From assembly GCA_030725785.1 (NCBI GenBank), contig JANRFB010000008.1, forward strand, positions 1 to 46,538: a stretch of DNA of 46,538 nt, in the 5' to 3' direction. Of this stretch, positions 1-7,987 are shown in pieces; position 1 is the stretch's first letter, and each line of letters starts with the position of its first letter. The DNA is from Solirubrobacteraceae bacterium (lineage in GTDB: Bacteria; Actinomycetota; Thermoleophilia; Solirubrobacterales; Solirubrobacteraceae). The position numbers and the translations under genes are program-made. Below the pieces are notes generated by a model. The model was not told the origin of the DNA. It worked only from the letters and a program-made list of their open reading frames with translations, and did not search any database.

Positions 1-1676
<1,676 letters not shown>

Positions 1677-1686
1677 CTACGAGGCG

Positions 1687-2418
1687 CTAGGCCAGACGTA
1701 GGTCTGGCGCAGGCGGTTGGTCCTTATCGCGCATGTCCACGGCCTCAAATCGGCGCTTGTCTTCACCGAACAGCGGGCATAGCTCGCACATCTCTTCGAG
1801 CCTTGAAACTGTCCTCTCACCGATCTGAACCGCGAGCTCGTCGCGCTCAAGGTTTGTGGTGACGATGATCGAGCGCTGCGCCTCGTAGCGAGCGTTGACG
1901 ATCGAGTAGAGCTGCTCTAGCACCCAGGCGCTGGTCTTCTCGGCGCCAAGGTCATCGATCTGCAGGAGGTCGATCTCGGCAAGGCGATCGAGTAGGTCGA
2001 CGTAGCCGCCTTCGGCATCGTCCTCGAAGGTGCTGCGGATTTCAGCGAGGAGCCGCGGCAGCGAGTAGATCGCGACGCCGCGGCGAGCATCGATCGCGGC
2101 CTGCGATACAAGCATTGCCAGCGTCGTCTTGCCGGTGCCGACTCCACCAAAGAACCAAAGTCCGCGCCCTTCGGCGAGGCGCTCGTCGAGTTGGCGCACG
2201 TAGCTCTTGACGAGGTCGACCTGCGCCGACGGCATCGAGCTGATCGGTGGGCGGTCGAATGAGGCGCCGCGGTAGCGGCGTGGGATTACGGCCGAGAGCG
2301 AACGCGAACGCCTTGAGGCCAGCAGTTGCTCGCGGCAGTGGCAGGCGACGACGGCATTCCCATCGGGCGTGTCGAGCCAGCCAGAATCCTCACAGTCCCT
2401 GCAGGCGTAGCCGCTCAC
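1687..2418 (-). CDS. DnaC/DnaI-like AAA+ ATPase, probable replicative helicase loader
   Basis: This 243-residue protein has an N-terminal zinc-ribbon-like cluster (C6, C9, C26, C28) followed by an AAA+ core. Walker A is GGVGTGKTT (about residue 93), Walker B LLQIDDLG (about 150) and sensor-1 IIVTTNL. This order is that of DnaI/DnaC/IstB-family ATPases. DnaC and DnaI load DnaB-type helicases onto single-stranded DNA at origins. Its ATG overlaps the dnaB stop (ATGA at 2415-2418), so the two are probably translationally coupled and equimolar. That strongly suggests a partner role with this DnaB. IstB transposition helpers share the fold, but no transposase is adjacent. The assignment as loader is inference from context. 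Confidence 0.8.
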   Translation of the reverse strand: MSGYACRDCEDSGWLDTPDGNAVVACHCREQLLASRRSRSLSAVIPRRYRGASFDRPPISSMPSAQVDLVKSYVRQLDERLAEGRGLWFFGGVGTGKTTLAMLVSQAAIDARRGVAIYSLPRLLAEIRSTFEDDAEGGYVDLLDRLAEIDLLQIDDLGAEKTSAWVLEQLYSIVNARYEAQRSIIVTTNLERDELAVQIGERTVSRLEEMCELCPLFGEDKRRFEAVDMRDKDQPPAPDLRLA

Positions 2419-3806
2419 GCCGCGTCCATCGCGATGTTGCGGAAGCGTGGGTATTCATGCTGGAAGGTCAGACGGACGTTTCCGAGCGCGCCGTTGCGGT
2501 GCTTGCCGATAATGATCTCGCTTACGCCTGGATCCTCGGAGGCCTCGTGGTTGTAGTACTCGTCGCGGTAGATGAACATCACGAGGTCGGCGTCCTGCTC
2601 GATCTGGCCCGATTCGCGCAGGTCCGAGAGCATCGGTCGCTTGTCGGGCCGCGACTCGACTCCACGCGAGAGCTGTGAGAGGGCGATGACAGGAACTTTC
2701 AGTTCGCGCGCGAGGATCTTCAGCCCACGGCTCATCTCGCCGACCTGCTGAACGCGATTGTCGTAGCGGCCGTCGGCGCGCATCAGCTGCAGGTAGTCGA
2801 TGATGATCAACCCGAGGCCACCGTCATCGCGCAGGCTCTGGTGGAGCCGCCGCGCCTTGGCACGGATGTCGAGCAGGCCGATGTCGGATGAATCGTCGAC
2901 GTAGAGATTCGACCGCTCGTACTCGCCGGCGACCTTCAGCACGCGCTGCCACTTCTCATCGCGGACGCGGCCCTTGCGAAGATCGTCGCCCTTGATCGTC
3001 GCCTGCGAGGCGATGAAGCGCTGGGCCAGCTCGCCTTCCGACATCTCGAGCGAGAAGAGAGCCACAGGACGCGGGTTCTTCTTGTCGAGAGCGACGTTCT
3101 CGGCGATGTTCGTGACCAGCGCCGACTTACCCATCGATGGGCGCGCGGCGATGATGATCAGGTTGCCGGGCTGGAAGCCGCCGGTGATCTGATCAAGGTC
3201 GGCGAAGCCGGATGGGATTCCTGTAATCGACTCTCCGCGCTTTGCGAGGTCATCCCAGCGCTGCAGCTCCTGGTGGAGCACATCGCCGACGGCGCGGAAA
3301 TCCTGACCGCCGTCTCCCATGCGGATTTCAAGGATCGAGCGCTCTGCCTCGTCAACGATCTGCTGCGGGTCGCCGTCGCGCGTGTAGACGCTCGACTGGA
3401 TTCGGTAGGAGGTGTCGAGCAGCCGCCTCAGGTGGGCTGTTTCGCGAACGATCTCGGCGTAGCGACGCAGGTTGCCAACGGCCGGCACGGCAGTAACGAG
3501 CTCTTGAACCGCTTCCTCGCCGCCGGCCTCCTCAAGCTTGCCGACAGACTTGAGCTCTTCGGTGACGCTGAGGACGTCGATTTCAACGCCGCGGTCGAAG
3601 AGTCCCAGCAGCGCCTCGAAGATCACTTTGTGGCGCGCGCGGTAGAAGTCGGCGGCTGTTATCTCCTCTTCAACGACGTAGGCGTAGTGAGCCTTCTCCG
3701 AGAGGATGATCGCGCCAAGGATCGCCTGCTCGGATTCGATCGAGTGGGGCGGTAGCGTGGCCTGCGGATCGGTTGGCGATCCGGGCGTTTGAGCGGTGGT
3801 TGCCAT
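2415..3806 (-). CDS. dnaB: Replicative DNA helicase DnaB
   Basis: This 463-residue protein is the hexameric 5'-3' helicase of the replication fork. The N-terminal domain (about 20-125, starting PPHSIESEQAILGAII) binds primase and loader. The C-terminal RecA-like domain (about 200-460) carries Walker A ARPSMGKSA, a Walker B region LIIIDYLQLM, ALSQLSRGVE and the arginine-rich DLRESGQIEQDAD motif. There is no intein: the protein has normal length and the motifs are continuous. It follows rplI after about 100 bp that contains a perfect hairpin, and it overlaps the loader-like gene by four bases. Confidence 0.97.
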   Translation of the reverse strand: MATTAQTPGSPTDPQATLPPHSIESEQAILGAIILSEKAHYAYVVEEEITAADFYRARHKVIFEALLGLFDRGVEIDVLSVTEELKSVGKLEEAGGEEAVQELVTAVPAVGNLRRYAEIVRETAHLRRLLDTSYRIQSSVYTRDGDPQQIVDEAERSILEIRMGDGGQDFRAVGDVLHQELQRWDDLAKRGESITGIPSGFADLDQITGGFQPGNLIIIAARPSMGKSALVTNIAENVALDKKNPRPVALFSLEMSEGELAQRFIASQATIKGDDLRKGRVRDEKWQRVLKVAGEYERSNLYVDDSSDIGLLDIRAKARRLHQSLRDDGGLGLIIIDYLQLMRADGRYDNRVQQVGEMSRGLKILARELKVPVIALSQLSRGVESRPDKRPMLSDLRESGQIEQDADLVMFIYRDEYYNHEASEDPGVSEIIIGKHRNGALGNVRLTFQHEYPRFRNIAMDAA

Positions 3807-3850
3807 TACCGCTCGAAGCTACCAACGCGATCGGGTGTTGTGCACACGCT

Positions 3851-3871
3851 CTTGCCGCAAATGGCGGCAAG
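3851..3871. other. Perfect intergenic hairpin between rplI and dnaB
   Basis: CTTGCCGC and GCGGCAAG form an uninterrupted 8-bp stem with a five-base loop. It lies in the 101-bp gap between the rplI stop (3908) and the dnaB start (3806). On the minus strand no U-tract follows, so it is not a standard intrinsic terminator in the operon direction. It could be an RNA processing or stability element that uncouples dnaB from ribosomal-protein expression. The function is inferred; the inverted repeat itself is plain in the sequence. Confidence 0.5.
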
Positions 3872-3907
3872 TTGTTTCAAGGCTGCCTCTGCTGGCGTGC
3901 TCAGCGG

Positions 3908-4357
3908 TTACTGCTCAGCGACGATCGTCGTGACGGTCGCGCGGATGCCGACCGCCAGGTCGATCTCGACGCTGTGCGAGCCGGTCTCTTTGATCGGCGC
4001 CTCGAGTCGGATCTTGCGCTTGTCGATCTCGACAGCGCGGACTTCAAGGATTGCGTCGGCGATGTCCTGCGGTGTGACTGAGCCGAAGAGACGGCCGTCT
4101 TCTCCAGCCGGCGCCGTGATTGTCAGCGTCGTGCTGCTGAGAAGGTCGGCGAGCTCTTGGGAGTCGTTGGCGGCCTGAGCGCGCTCGGCTGCGGCAGCTT
4201 CGTAAGCGATCTCGGCGGCGGCGATCGATGAGGCGGTTGCAGCCTGCGCAAGCTTGCGCGGCAGCAGGTAGTTGCGTAGGTAGCCCTTGGAGACGACAAC
4301 CAACGCGCCCTTGTGACCGAGGTTGTCAACGTCTTTGAGCAGGATTGCTTCGGGCAT
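3908..4357 (-). CDS. rplI: 50S ribosomal protein bL9
   Basis: This 149-residue protein begins with the hallmark bL9 N-terminal domain ([17 protein letters not shown], then VSKGYLRNYLLP), which binds 23S rRNA near the L1 stalk. A long helix and a C-terminal domain ending near residue 149 complete the usual size. Its ATG overlaps the rpsR stop (TAATG), indicating translational coupling. It belongs to the rpsF-ssb-rpsR-rplI set found across many bacteria. Confidence 0.97.
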   Translation of the reverse strand: MPEAILLKDVDNLGHKGALVVVSKGYLRNYLLPRKLAQAATASSIAAAEIAYEAAAAERAQAANDSQELADLLSSTTLTITAPAGEDGRLFGSVTPQDIADAILEVRAVEIDKRKIRLEAPIKETGSHSVEIDLAVGIRATVTTIVAEQ

Positions 4358-4683
4358 TAGTCGCGGTCCCGGTCACGGTCACGGCCGCGGCGTGGGCGAG
4401 TGCCTTCATTGGCCGGTTCACCGGCATAAGGAATCAGCGCCAGTTCGCGTGAGCGCTTGACGGCTTCAGCGAGCTGGGTCTGGTGACGACGGCAAAGGCC
4501 GGTCATCCCACGCGAGCGAATCTTGCCGCGCTCGGAAGTGAAGCGCTTCAGCAGCGGCACGTCCTTATAGTCGATGTGGACGATCTTGTCCTTGCAGCAG
4601 GCGCACGACTTGCGACGACCCGTGCCTGGGCCGGCCTTCTTGTCCTTGCGGCGTGCTGAGTTGGTTTCTTTCTTCTTAGCCAC
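4357..4683 (-). CDS. rpsR: 30S ribosomal protein bS18 with basic/RD-repeat tail
   Basis: This 108-residue protein starts at GTG. The N-terminal cysteines C27, C29 and C30 plus C64 and H67 suggest the zinc-binding (C+) form of bS18. The core [20 protein letters not shown] matches the family. The usual protein is about 75-85 residues; here a C-terminal extension of about 17 residues ends in alternating Arg-Asp (GRDRDRDRD). That stretch is encoded by a short hexamer-like DNA repeat (about 4360-4389). bS18 sits on the 30S platform as a heterodimer with bS6, whose gene opens this operon and carries an acidic tail. Confidence 0.96.
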   Translation of the reverse strand: MAKKKETNSARRKDKKAGPGTGRRKSCACCKDKIVHIDYKDVPLLKRFTSERGKIRSRGMTGLCRRHQTQLAEAVKRSRELALIPYAGEPANEGTRPRRGRDRDRDRD

Positions 4684-4716
4684 TGAGCTGTCTCTGACTC
4701 TCGTTCTTCGTGGAAA

Positions 4717-4736
4717 CGCGCGCCGATTGGCGCGCG
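4717..4736. other. GC-rich perfect hairpin between ssb and rpsR
   Basis: CGCGCGCC and GGCGCGCG pair perfectly over 8 bp around a GATT loop in the 145-bp gap between the ssb stop and the rpsR start. On the minus strand it would sit in the mRNA about 35 nt before the rpsR GTG. No U-run follows, so it may act in mRNA stability, processing or translational control rather than in termination. Confidence 0.45.
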
Positions 4737-4791
4737 CTGGAACACAGTTTCCCGCAGCGCAAGTGAAAAACCGCCGCTGCGAGGCAAAGAG

Positions 4792-4807
4792 TAGCGCTTT
4801 AGCGCTA
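4792..4807. other. AT/GC hairpin downstream of the ssb stop
   Basis: TAGCGC and GCGCTA form a perfect 6-bp stem with a four-base loop, about 20 nt after the ssb stop on the minus strand. It is followed by CTCTTTGCC, a weak T-rich stretch. It could be an attenuator that lowers expression of the distal operon, but the U-tract is too short to call a terminator with confidence. Confidence 0.35.
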
Positions 4808-4828
4808 TTTACTCAGTCTGCCAGCTGG

Positions 4829-5296
4829 TTAGAACGGGATGTCGTCTTCGCCAGCGGTTGCCGGAGCTCCTGCAGGAGCGCTCGCGAAGTCGCTGGTGTC
4901 AGTTGGCACGTCCGAGGCCGGCGTGAAGCCGCCTTGTCCGCCTGCCGCGTCATCGCGCGGTCCGCTGAGGAACTGAACGCTGTCGGCGATGATGTCGACG
5001 GCCTGGCGCTTGTTGCCCTCGGGCGTCTCCCACTCGCGCCACTCGAGGCGACCATCTACCGCGACGCCGCGGCCCTTGGAGAGGTACTTGGCAGCGTTCT
5101 CACCCTGCGCGCCCCAAACGGTCACGTCGAAGTAGTTCGGCTTGTCGACCCATTCGCCGGAGGCGCTGTCCTTGCGGCGCGTGTTGCAGGCGACTCGAAG
5201 TTTGCAGACCGAATTGCCGCTGGGCAGCGCTCGCAGTTCAGGATCCGAAGTCAGGTTTCCGGTGATGATCACGCGGTTGATATTTGAAGCGGCCAT
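4829..5296 (-). CDS. ssb: Single-stranded DNA-binding protein
   Basis: This 155-residue SSB starts MAASNINRVIITGNL and has an OB-fold over about residues 1-110 (with SGEWVDKPNYFDVTVWG and KGRGVAVDGRLEWREW). A short Gly/Asp/Ala-rich linker leads to the acidic tip DDIPF. That tip recruits partner proteins such as the Pol III chi subunit, RecO and PriA in characterised bacteria. The start is supported by GAAAGGAA about 8 nt upstream. It lies between rpsF and rpsR, the conserved order, and separated from both by about 150 bp. Confidence 0.97.
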   Translation of the reverse strand: MAASNINRVIITGNLTSDPELRALPSGNSVCKLRVACNTRRKDSASGEWVDKPNYFDVTVWGAQGENAAKYLSKGRGVAVDGRLEWREWETPEGNKRQAVDIIADSVQFLSGPRDDAAGGQGGFTPASDVPTDTSDFASAPAGAPATAGEDDIPF

Positions 5297-5455
5297 AGGG
5301 GTGTTCCTTTCACTGGGCGCTTAGAGCGCATGGATCTGTTTCATTCGTTCAGTGCCGCGAGTCTAAAGCGCGGCTCGGCGCCGGTTAGCGATCAAGCCGC
5401 AATTTGCGCACTTGTTTTACGGTCGCGTTGCGATTCGTAAATCTGACAGCGCTGT

Positions 5456-5986
5456 TTAGGCGGCTGGAGCGTTGTCGCCGTCGGCGACTGCATCTTCGAC
5501 TGCCACTTCAGCGATCGCTTCGTCAACGATCTCCTCGGCGACGGCCTCTTCAACGACTGCTTCGATCACGGCCTCTTCAACGGCCTCTTCGATCACGGCC
5601 TCTTCAACCGCCTCAGCGGCAACCTCGACCTCGGCCACTACTTCGGCCACAGCCGGAGCCTCTTGGCGCAGGTCGGGTGGGTCGCCAACGCCTGCACGAA
5701 GCTTGATGATGCGAAAGCGAGTTACGCCATCGGTGATGCGCAGTGTGCGCTGCAGCTGCTCGAGAACGCTGTTCGGCCCATGAAACTGAACCAGGTCATA
5801 TTCGGCATTGGCCTCATGGTTGATCTCAAACGACATTCTGCGATTGCCGTAATCATGGTCGCCGATGATTGTGCCGCCCTGCTCAATCATCGCCTTGACG
5901 TCGCCGCGAATCTTCGTACGCGTTGCCTGCTCGGCCTTGGGGTCGAGCATCAGCATTAGATCGTAGGTTGGAGCAGGGGCCACCAT
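5456..5986 (-). CDS. rpsF: 30S ribosomal protein bS6 with long acidic C-terminal tail
   Basis: This is a 176-residue protein; bS6 is usually about 95-135. Residues 1-98 are the ferredoxin-like core (YDLMLMLDP at the start, YDLVQFHGP and TLRITDGVTRFRIIKL later), which binds 16S rRNA as a heterodimer with bS18. Residues 99-176 are a low-complexity, strongly acidic Glu/Ala/Val tail containing two copies of a nine-residue EAVEEAVIE-type unit. In E. coli, RimK adds glutamates to the bS6 C-terminus; here the acidity is encoded directly. It is the first gene of the operon, divergent from the 122-residue gene. Confidence 0.95.
   Translation of the reverse strand: MVAPAPTYDLMLMLDPKAEQATRTKIRGDVKAMIEQGGTIIGDHDYGNRRMSFEINHEANAEYDLVQFHGPNSVLEQLQRTLRITDGVTRFRIIKLRAGVGDPPDLRQEAPAVAEVVAEVEVAAEAVEEAVIEEAVEEAVIEAVVEEAVAEEIVDEAIAEVAVEDAVADGDNAPAA
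5561..5614. repeat. 27-bp tandem repeat (two copies) in the rpsF tail
   Basis: Two adjacent 27-base units (5561-5587 and 5588-5614) differ at one base. Partial related units flank them (for example ACGGCCTCTTCAACG at 5541). They encode the nine-residue acidic repeat of the bS6 tail. Such in-frame repeats can expand or contract by slippage without frameshift. Confidence 0.8.
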
Positions 5987-6074
5987 TCGGCTCGCGACGA
6001 TAGCAGGGGGTGAACCATTCGGGCCTGTAGCTAAGGGGTTTATCGCCCGTCGCCGGATACCACGATCGCTGCGG

Positions 6075-6443
6075 ATGCCGCTTCAGCTGGCCGCAGTTGC
6101 GGCGCTGATTGCGCTGGTCTTTGTGTTGCCGCGACTGCGCCAGCAGCCACCACCAATTCCCGACCCGGCGCCGCGCCCACTGGTCGGGGTGGCAGATGCA
6201 GCCGCCACGCCGCCAACGACCAACACGCGGCCGCTTCAGCAGCAAGAGCAGCGGTGGTCGCAATCGCGCAGGCGGAGCGCCAAGCCTCAGCGCGAGTCGC
6301 GGGCGGCGGCCAAGCGCAAGCGATCTGGGGAAAGGCGGAGGCGCAAGCCGCCCGCGGACCGGACGGCTACAGCTCCGCAGCCGGGGCCTGCTCCTGAACC
6401 TTCGGCGGCCGCAACGCCGGCGCGCGAATTCGGCTGGCCGTAG
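6075..6443 (+). CDS. Small membrane-anchored, Arg/Pro-rich protein of unknown function
   Basis: This 122-residue protein is not recognised. It opens with a hydrophobic helix (about residues 3-19, LQLAAVAALIALVFVLP), which could be a signal anchor. A Pro/Ala/Thr-rich stretch follows, then a very basic region (about 75-100, rich in Arg/Lys such as KRKRSGERRRRK), then a Pro/Ala-rich end finishing FGWP. Codon third positions are GC-biased like the neighbours, which supports a real gene. No Shine-Dalgarno is evident; the ATG at 6075 is the first ATG in frame. It is divergent from rpsF (88 bp) and convergent with the GT20 gene. The basic part may contact cell wall or nucleic acid; this is speculation. 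Confidence 0.6.
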   Translation: MPLQLAAVAALIALVFVLPRLRQQPPPIPDPAPRPLVGVADAAATPPTTNTRPLQQQEQRWSQSRRRSAKPQRESRAAAKRKRSGERRRRKPPADRTATAPQPGPAPEPSAAATPAREFGWP

Positions 6444-6469
6444 CGAGCCGGCGCCGCACTGCGCGGCAA

Positions 6470-7936
6470 TCAGCTGGCCGCGGCCTCGTTCGCTTTGGCC
6501 TTCGAGCGGATATCGGCAAGCTGGTCGTCGACCCAGTCGCCAGGGTTGCGCTCGGTCACGATCGCCTTGAGGCCATCGATCCGCTCCTTGCGCCGCTCGG
6601 GGTCCATCGTCAGCGCGCTGTAGATCGCATCGGCAAGCTCCTGGATGTTGAACGGGTTGACGCTGAGCGCGAACTCGCCGAGTTCCTCGTGGGCGCCGGT
6701 GTTCTCGGAGAGGATCGAAACGCCATCACGCTGGTTGACGAGCGGCCCTTCTTTGGCGACGAGGTTCATTCCGTCGAACATCGCGTTCACGAGCAGCACG
6801 TCGTACTGGCGGTAAGAGGCCATCGCCTCCTCAAGGTCATCGCGCAGCTTCAGCTGGATCGGCATCCAGTCCGGCGTGCCATGACGCAGGTTTACAACGG
6901 CGACCAGCGCTTCAATCTTCTCGAGGTACTCGGCGTACTCGGGAACGTCGGTCCGCGACGGCATCAGTTGCGCGATGAAGGAAACGTGCTCGCGGAACTC
7001 AGGGTGCTGGTCGAGGAAGAGATCAAAGGCCGTGAAGCCGCGCAGCACGTTCTTCGAGAGGTCAGCTCGATCTACGCGCAGGATCAAGTGTTCACGCCGA
7101 CGTCGCTCCAGCTCGGCCTCCAGCTCGAGCGTCCGCGGCGAGCTGCCGACCTTCTCGGTTGCCTCGGCATCGATCGGAAGTGGGTAGGCGCGAATCCAAA
7201 TCTCGCGGCCGTTGTAGTGAACGAGGCCGCGCTCGAAATCAACCTCAAGGTCAAGTAGATCACGGCAGCACTGGATGAAGTTGCGTCGGTAGGCCTGAGT
7301 GTGGAAGCCGATGATGTCGTTGGCCAGAAGACCGGCGTAGAGCTCGTCGCGGATCTCGGCCGGCAGCACGCGCCAAGCATCCGACTGCGGCCAAGGAATG
7401 TGAATGAAGTGGTGGAGGAATACGTCGGGCCGCGCCGCGCGGACAATCCCCGGCAGCGTGTAGAGGTGGTAATCGTGGACCATCACGACCGGGTCCTCCT
7501 GGCCGTCAATCTCTTCAATCACGGCCTGGGCAAGGTCGTCGTTTACAACCTTGTAGCCGAGCTCAAAGGCGTCGATCTCCCACTGGCGAACGTCCGGCGC
7601 GTTTGAGATGTCCCAGAGGTAATGCTGGATGAACCACAGCATCGGGTTGGCGAAGATGTTGTAGAAGCGGTCGAAGGCCTCCGCATCGCTGTCGACCAAC
7701 CGCACCTCGTATTCACCGCCGAGCGGCGACTTGACGCTGAACGGGTGGCCGTCAGCTTCGCGCGCCCGCTTGATGTCACCGTCGGACATCGCGCTGGCAA
7801 TCCAAACCGCTTTGCGGTGTGAGACGAGCCCGGTCAGCGCCGTCACGAGGCCGCCGCCGCCACGCGTGATCTCGCCGTCGTCGCTGAAGGTGACCGGGCC
7901 GCGGTTTGAGACGAGTACGAATGGTGTCTGAGTCAC
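6470..7936 (-). CDS. otsA: GT20 glycosyltransferase, trehalose-6-phosphate synthase-like (OtsA family)
   Basis: This 488-residue protein has the GT20 fold: the N-terminal SNRGPV loop (R12), HDYHLY at 154-159, and the phosphate-binding RVDRADLSKN (R287, R290, K295). The nucleotide-binding DGMNLVAKEG is near 388 and ENTGAHEEL near 411. OtsA makes trehalose-6-phosphate from UDP-glucose and glucose-6-phosphate. The canonical SKG is SKN here and the acceptor-side loop differs from E. coli OtsA, so a related acceptor such as glycerol-3-phosphate cannot be excluded. No otsB phosphatase lies in the window. It starts with GTG directly behind a leaderless promoter, although it also follows the two-component genes by 51 bp. 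Confidence 0.85.
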   Translation of the reverse strand: MTQTPFVLVSNRGPVTFSDDGEITRGGGGLVTALTGLVSHRKAVWIASAMSDGDIKRAREADGHPFSVKSPLGGEYEVRLVDSDAEAFDRFYNIFANPMLWFIQHYLWDISNAPDVRQWEIDAFELGYKVVNDDLAQAVIEEIDGQEDPVVMVHDYHLYTLPGIVRAARPDVFLHHFIHIPWPQSDAWRVLPAEIRDELYAGLLANDIIGFHTQAYRRNFIQCCRDLLDLEVDFERGLVHYNGREIWIRAYPLPIDAEATEKVGSSPRTLELEAELERRRREHLILRVDRADLSKNVLRGFTAFDLFLDQHPEFREHVSFIAQLMPSRTDVPEYAEYLEKIEALVAVVNLRHGTPDWMPIQLKLRDDLEEAMASYRQYDVLLVNAMFDGMNLVAKEGPLVNQRDGVSILSENTGAHEELGEFALSVNPFNIQELADAIYSALTMDPERRKERIDGLKAIVTERNPGDWVDDQLADIRSKAKANEAAAS

Positions 7937-7943
7937 AACGTTC

Positions 7944-7949
7944 AGCCTA
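7944..7949 (-). promoter_or_regulatory. Leaderless-type -10 box for the GT20 gene
   Basis: On the minus strand TAGGCT (TANNNT) is followed by seven bases and then the GTG start at 7936, with no Shine-Dalgarno. This spacing puts transcription start at or next to the start codon, the arrangement of leaderless mRNAs common in actinobacteria. No clear -35 is seen. Confidence 0.55.
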
Positions 7950-7987
7950 CCCGCCCGAGGCCGCCCGGTGGCTAGTCTGCTCGGAAC

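Noticed and set aside
1687-2418. IstB transposition helper and nearby insertion sequence
   Set aside because: The ATPase shares the IstB fold, but no transposase or terminal inverted repeats lie nearby, and it overlaps dnaB.
5561-5614. CRISPR-like repeats
   Set aside because: The repeats are directly adjacent with no spacers and encode the acidic S6 tail in frame.
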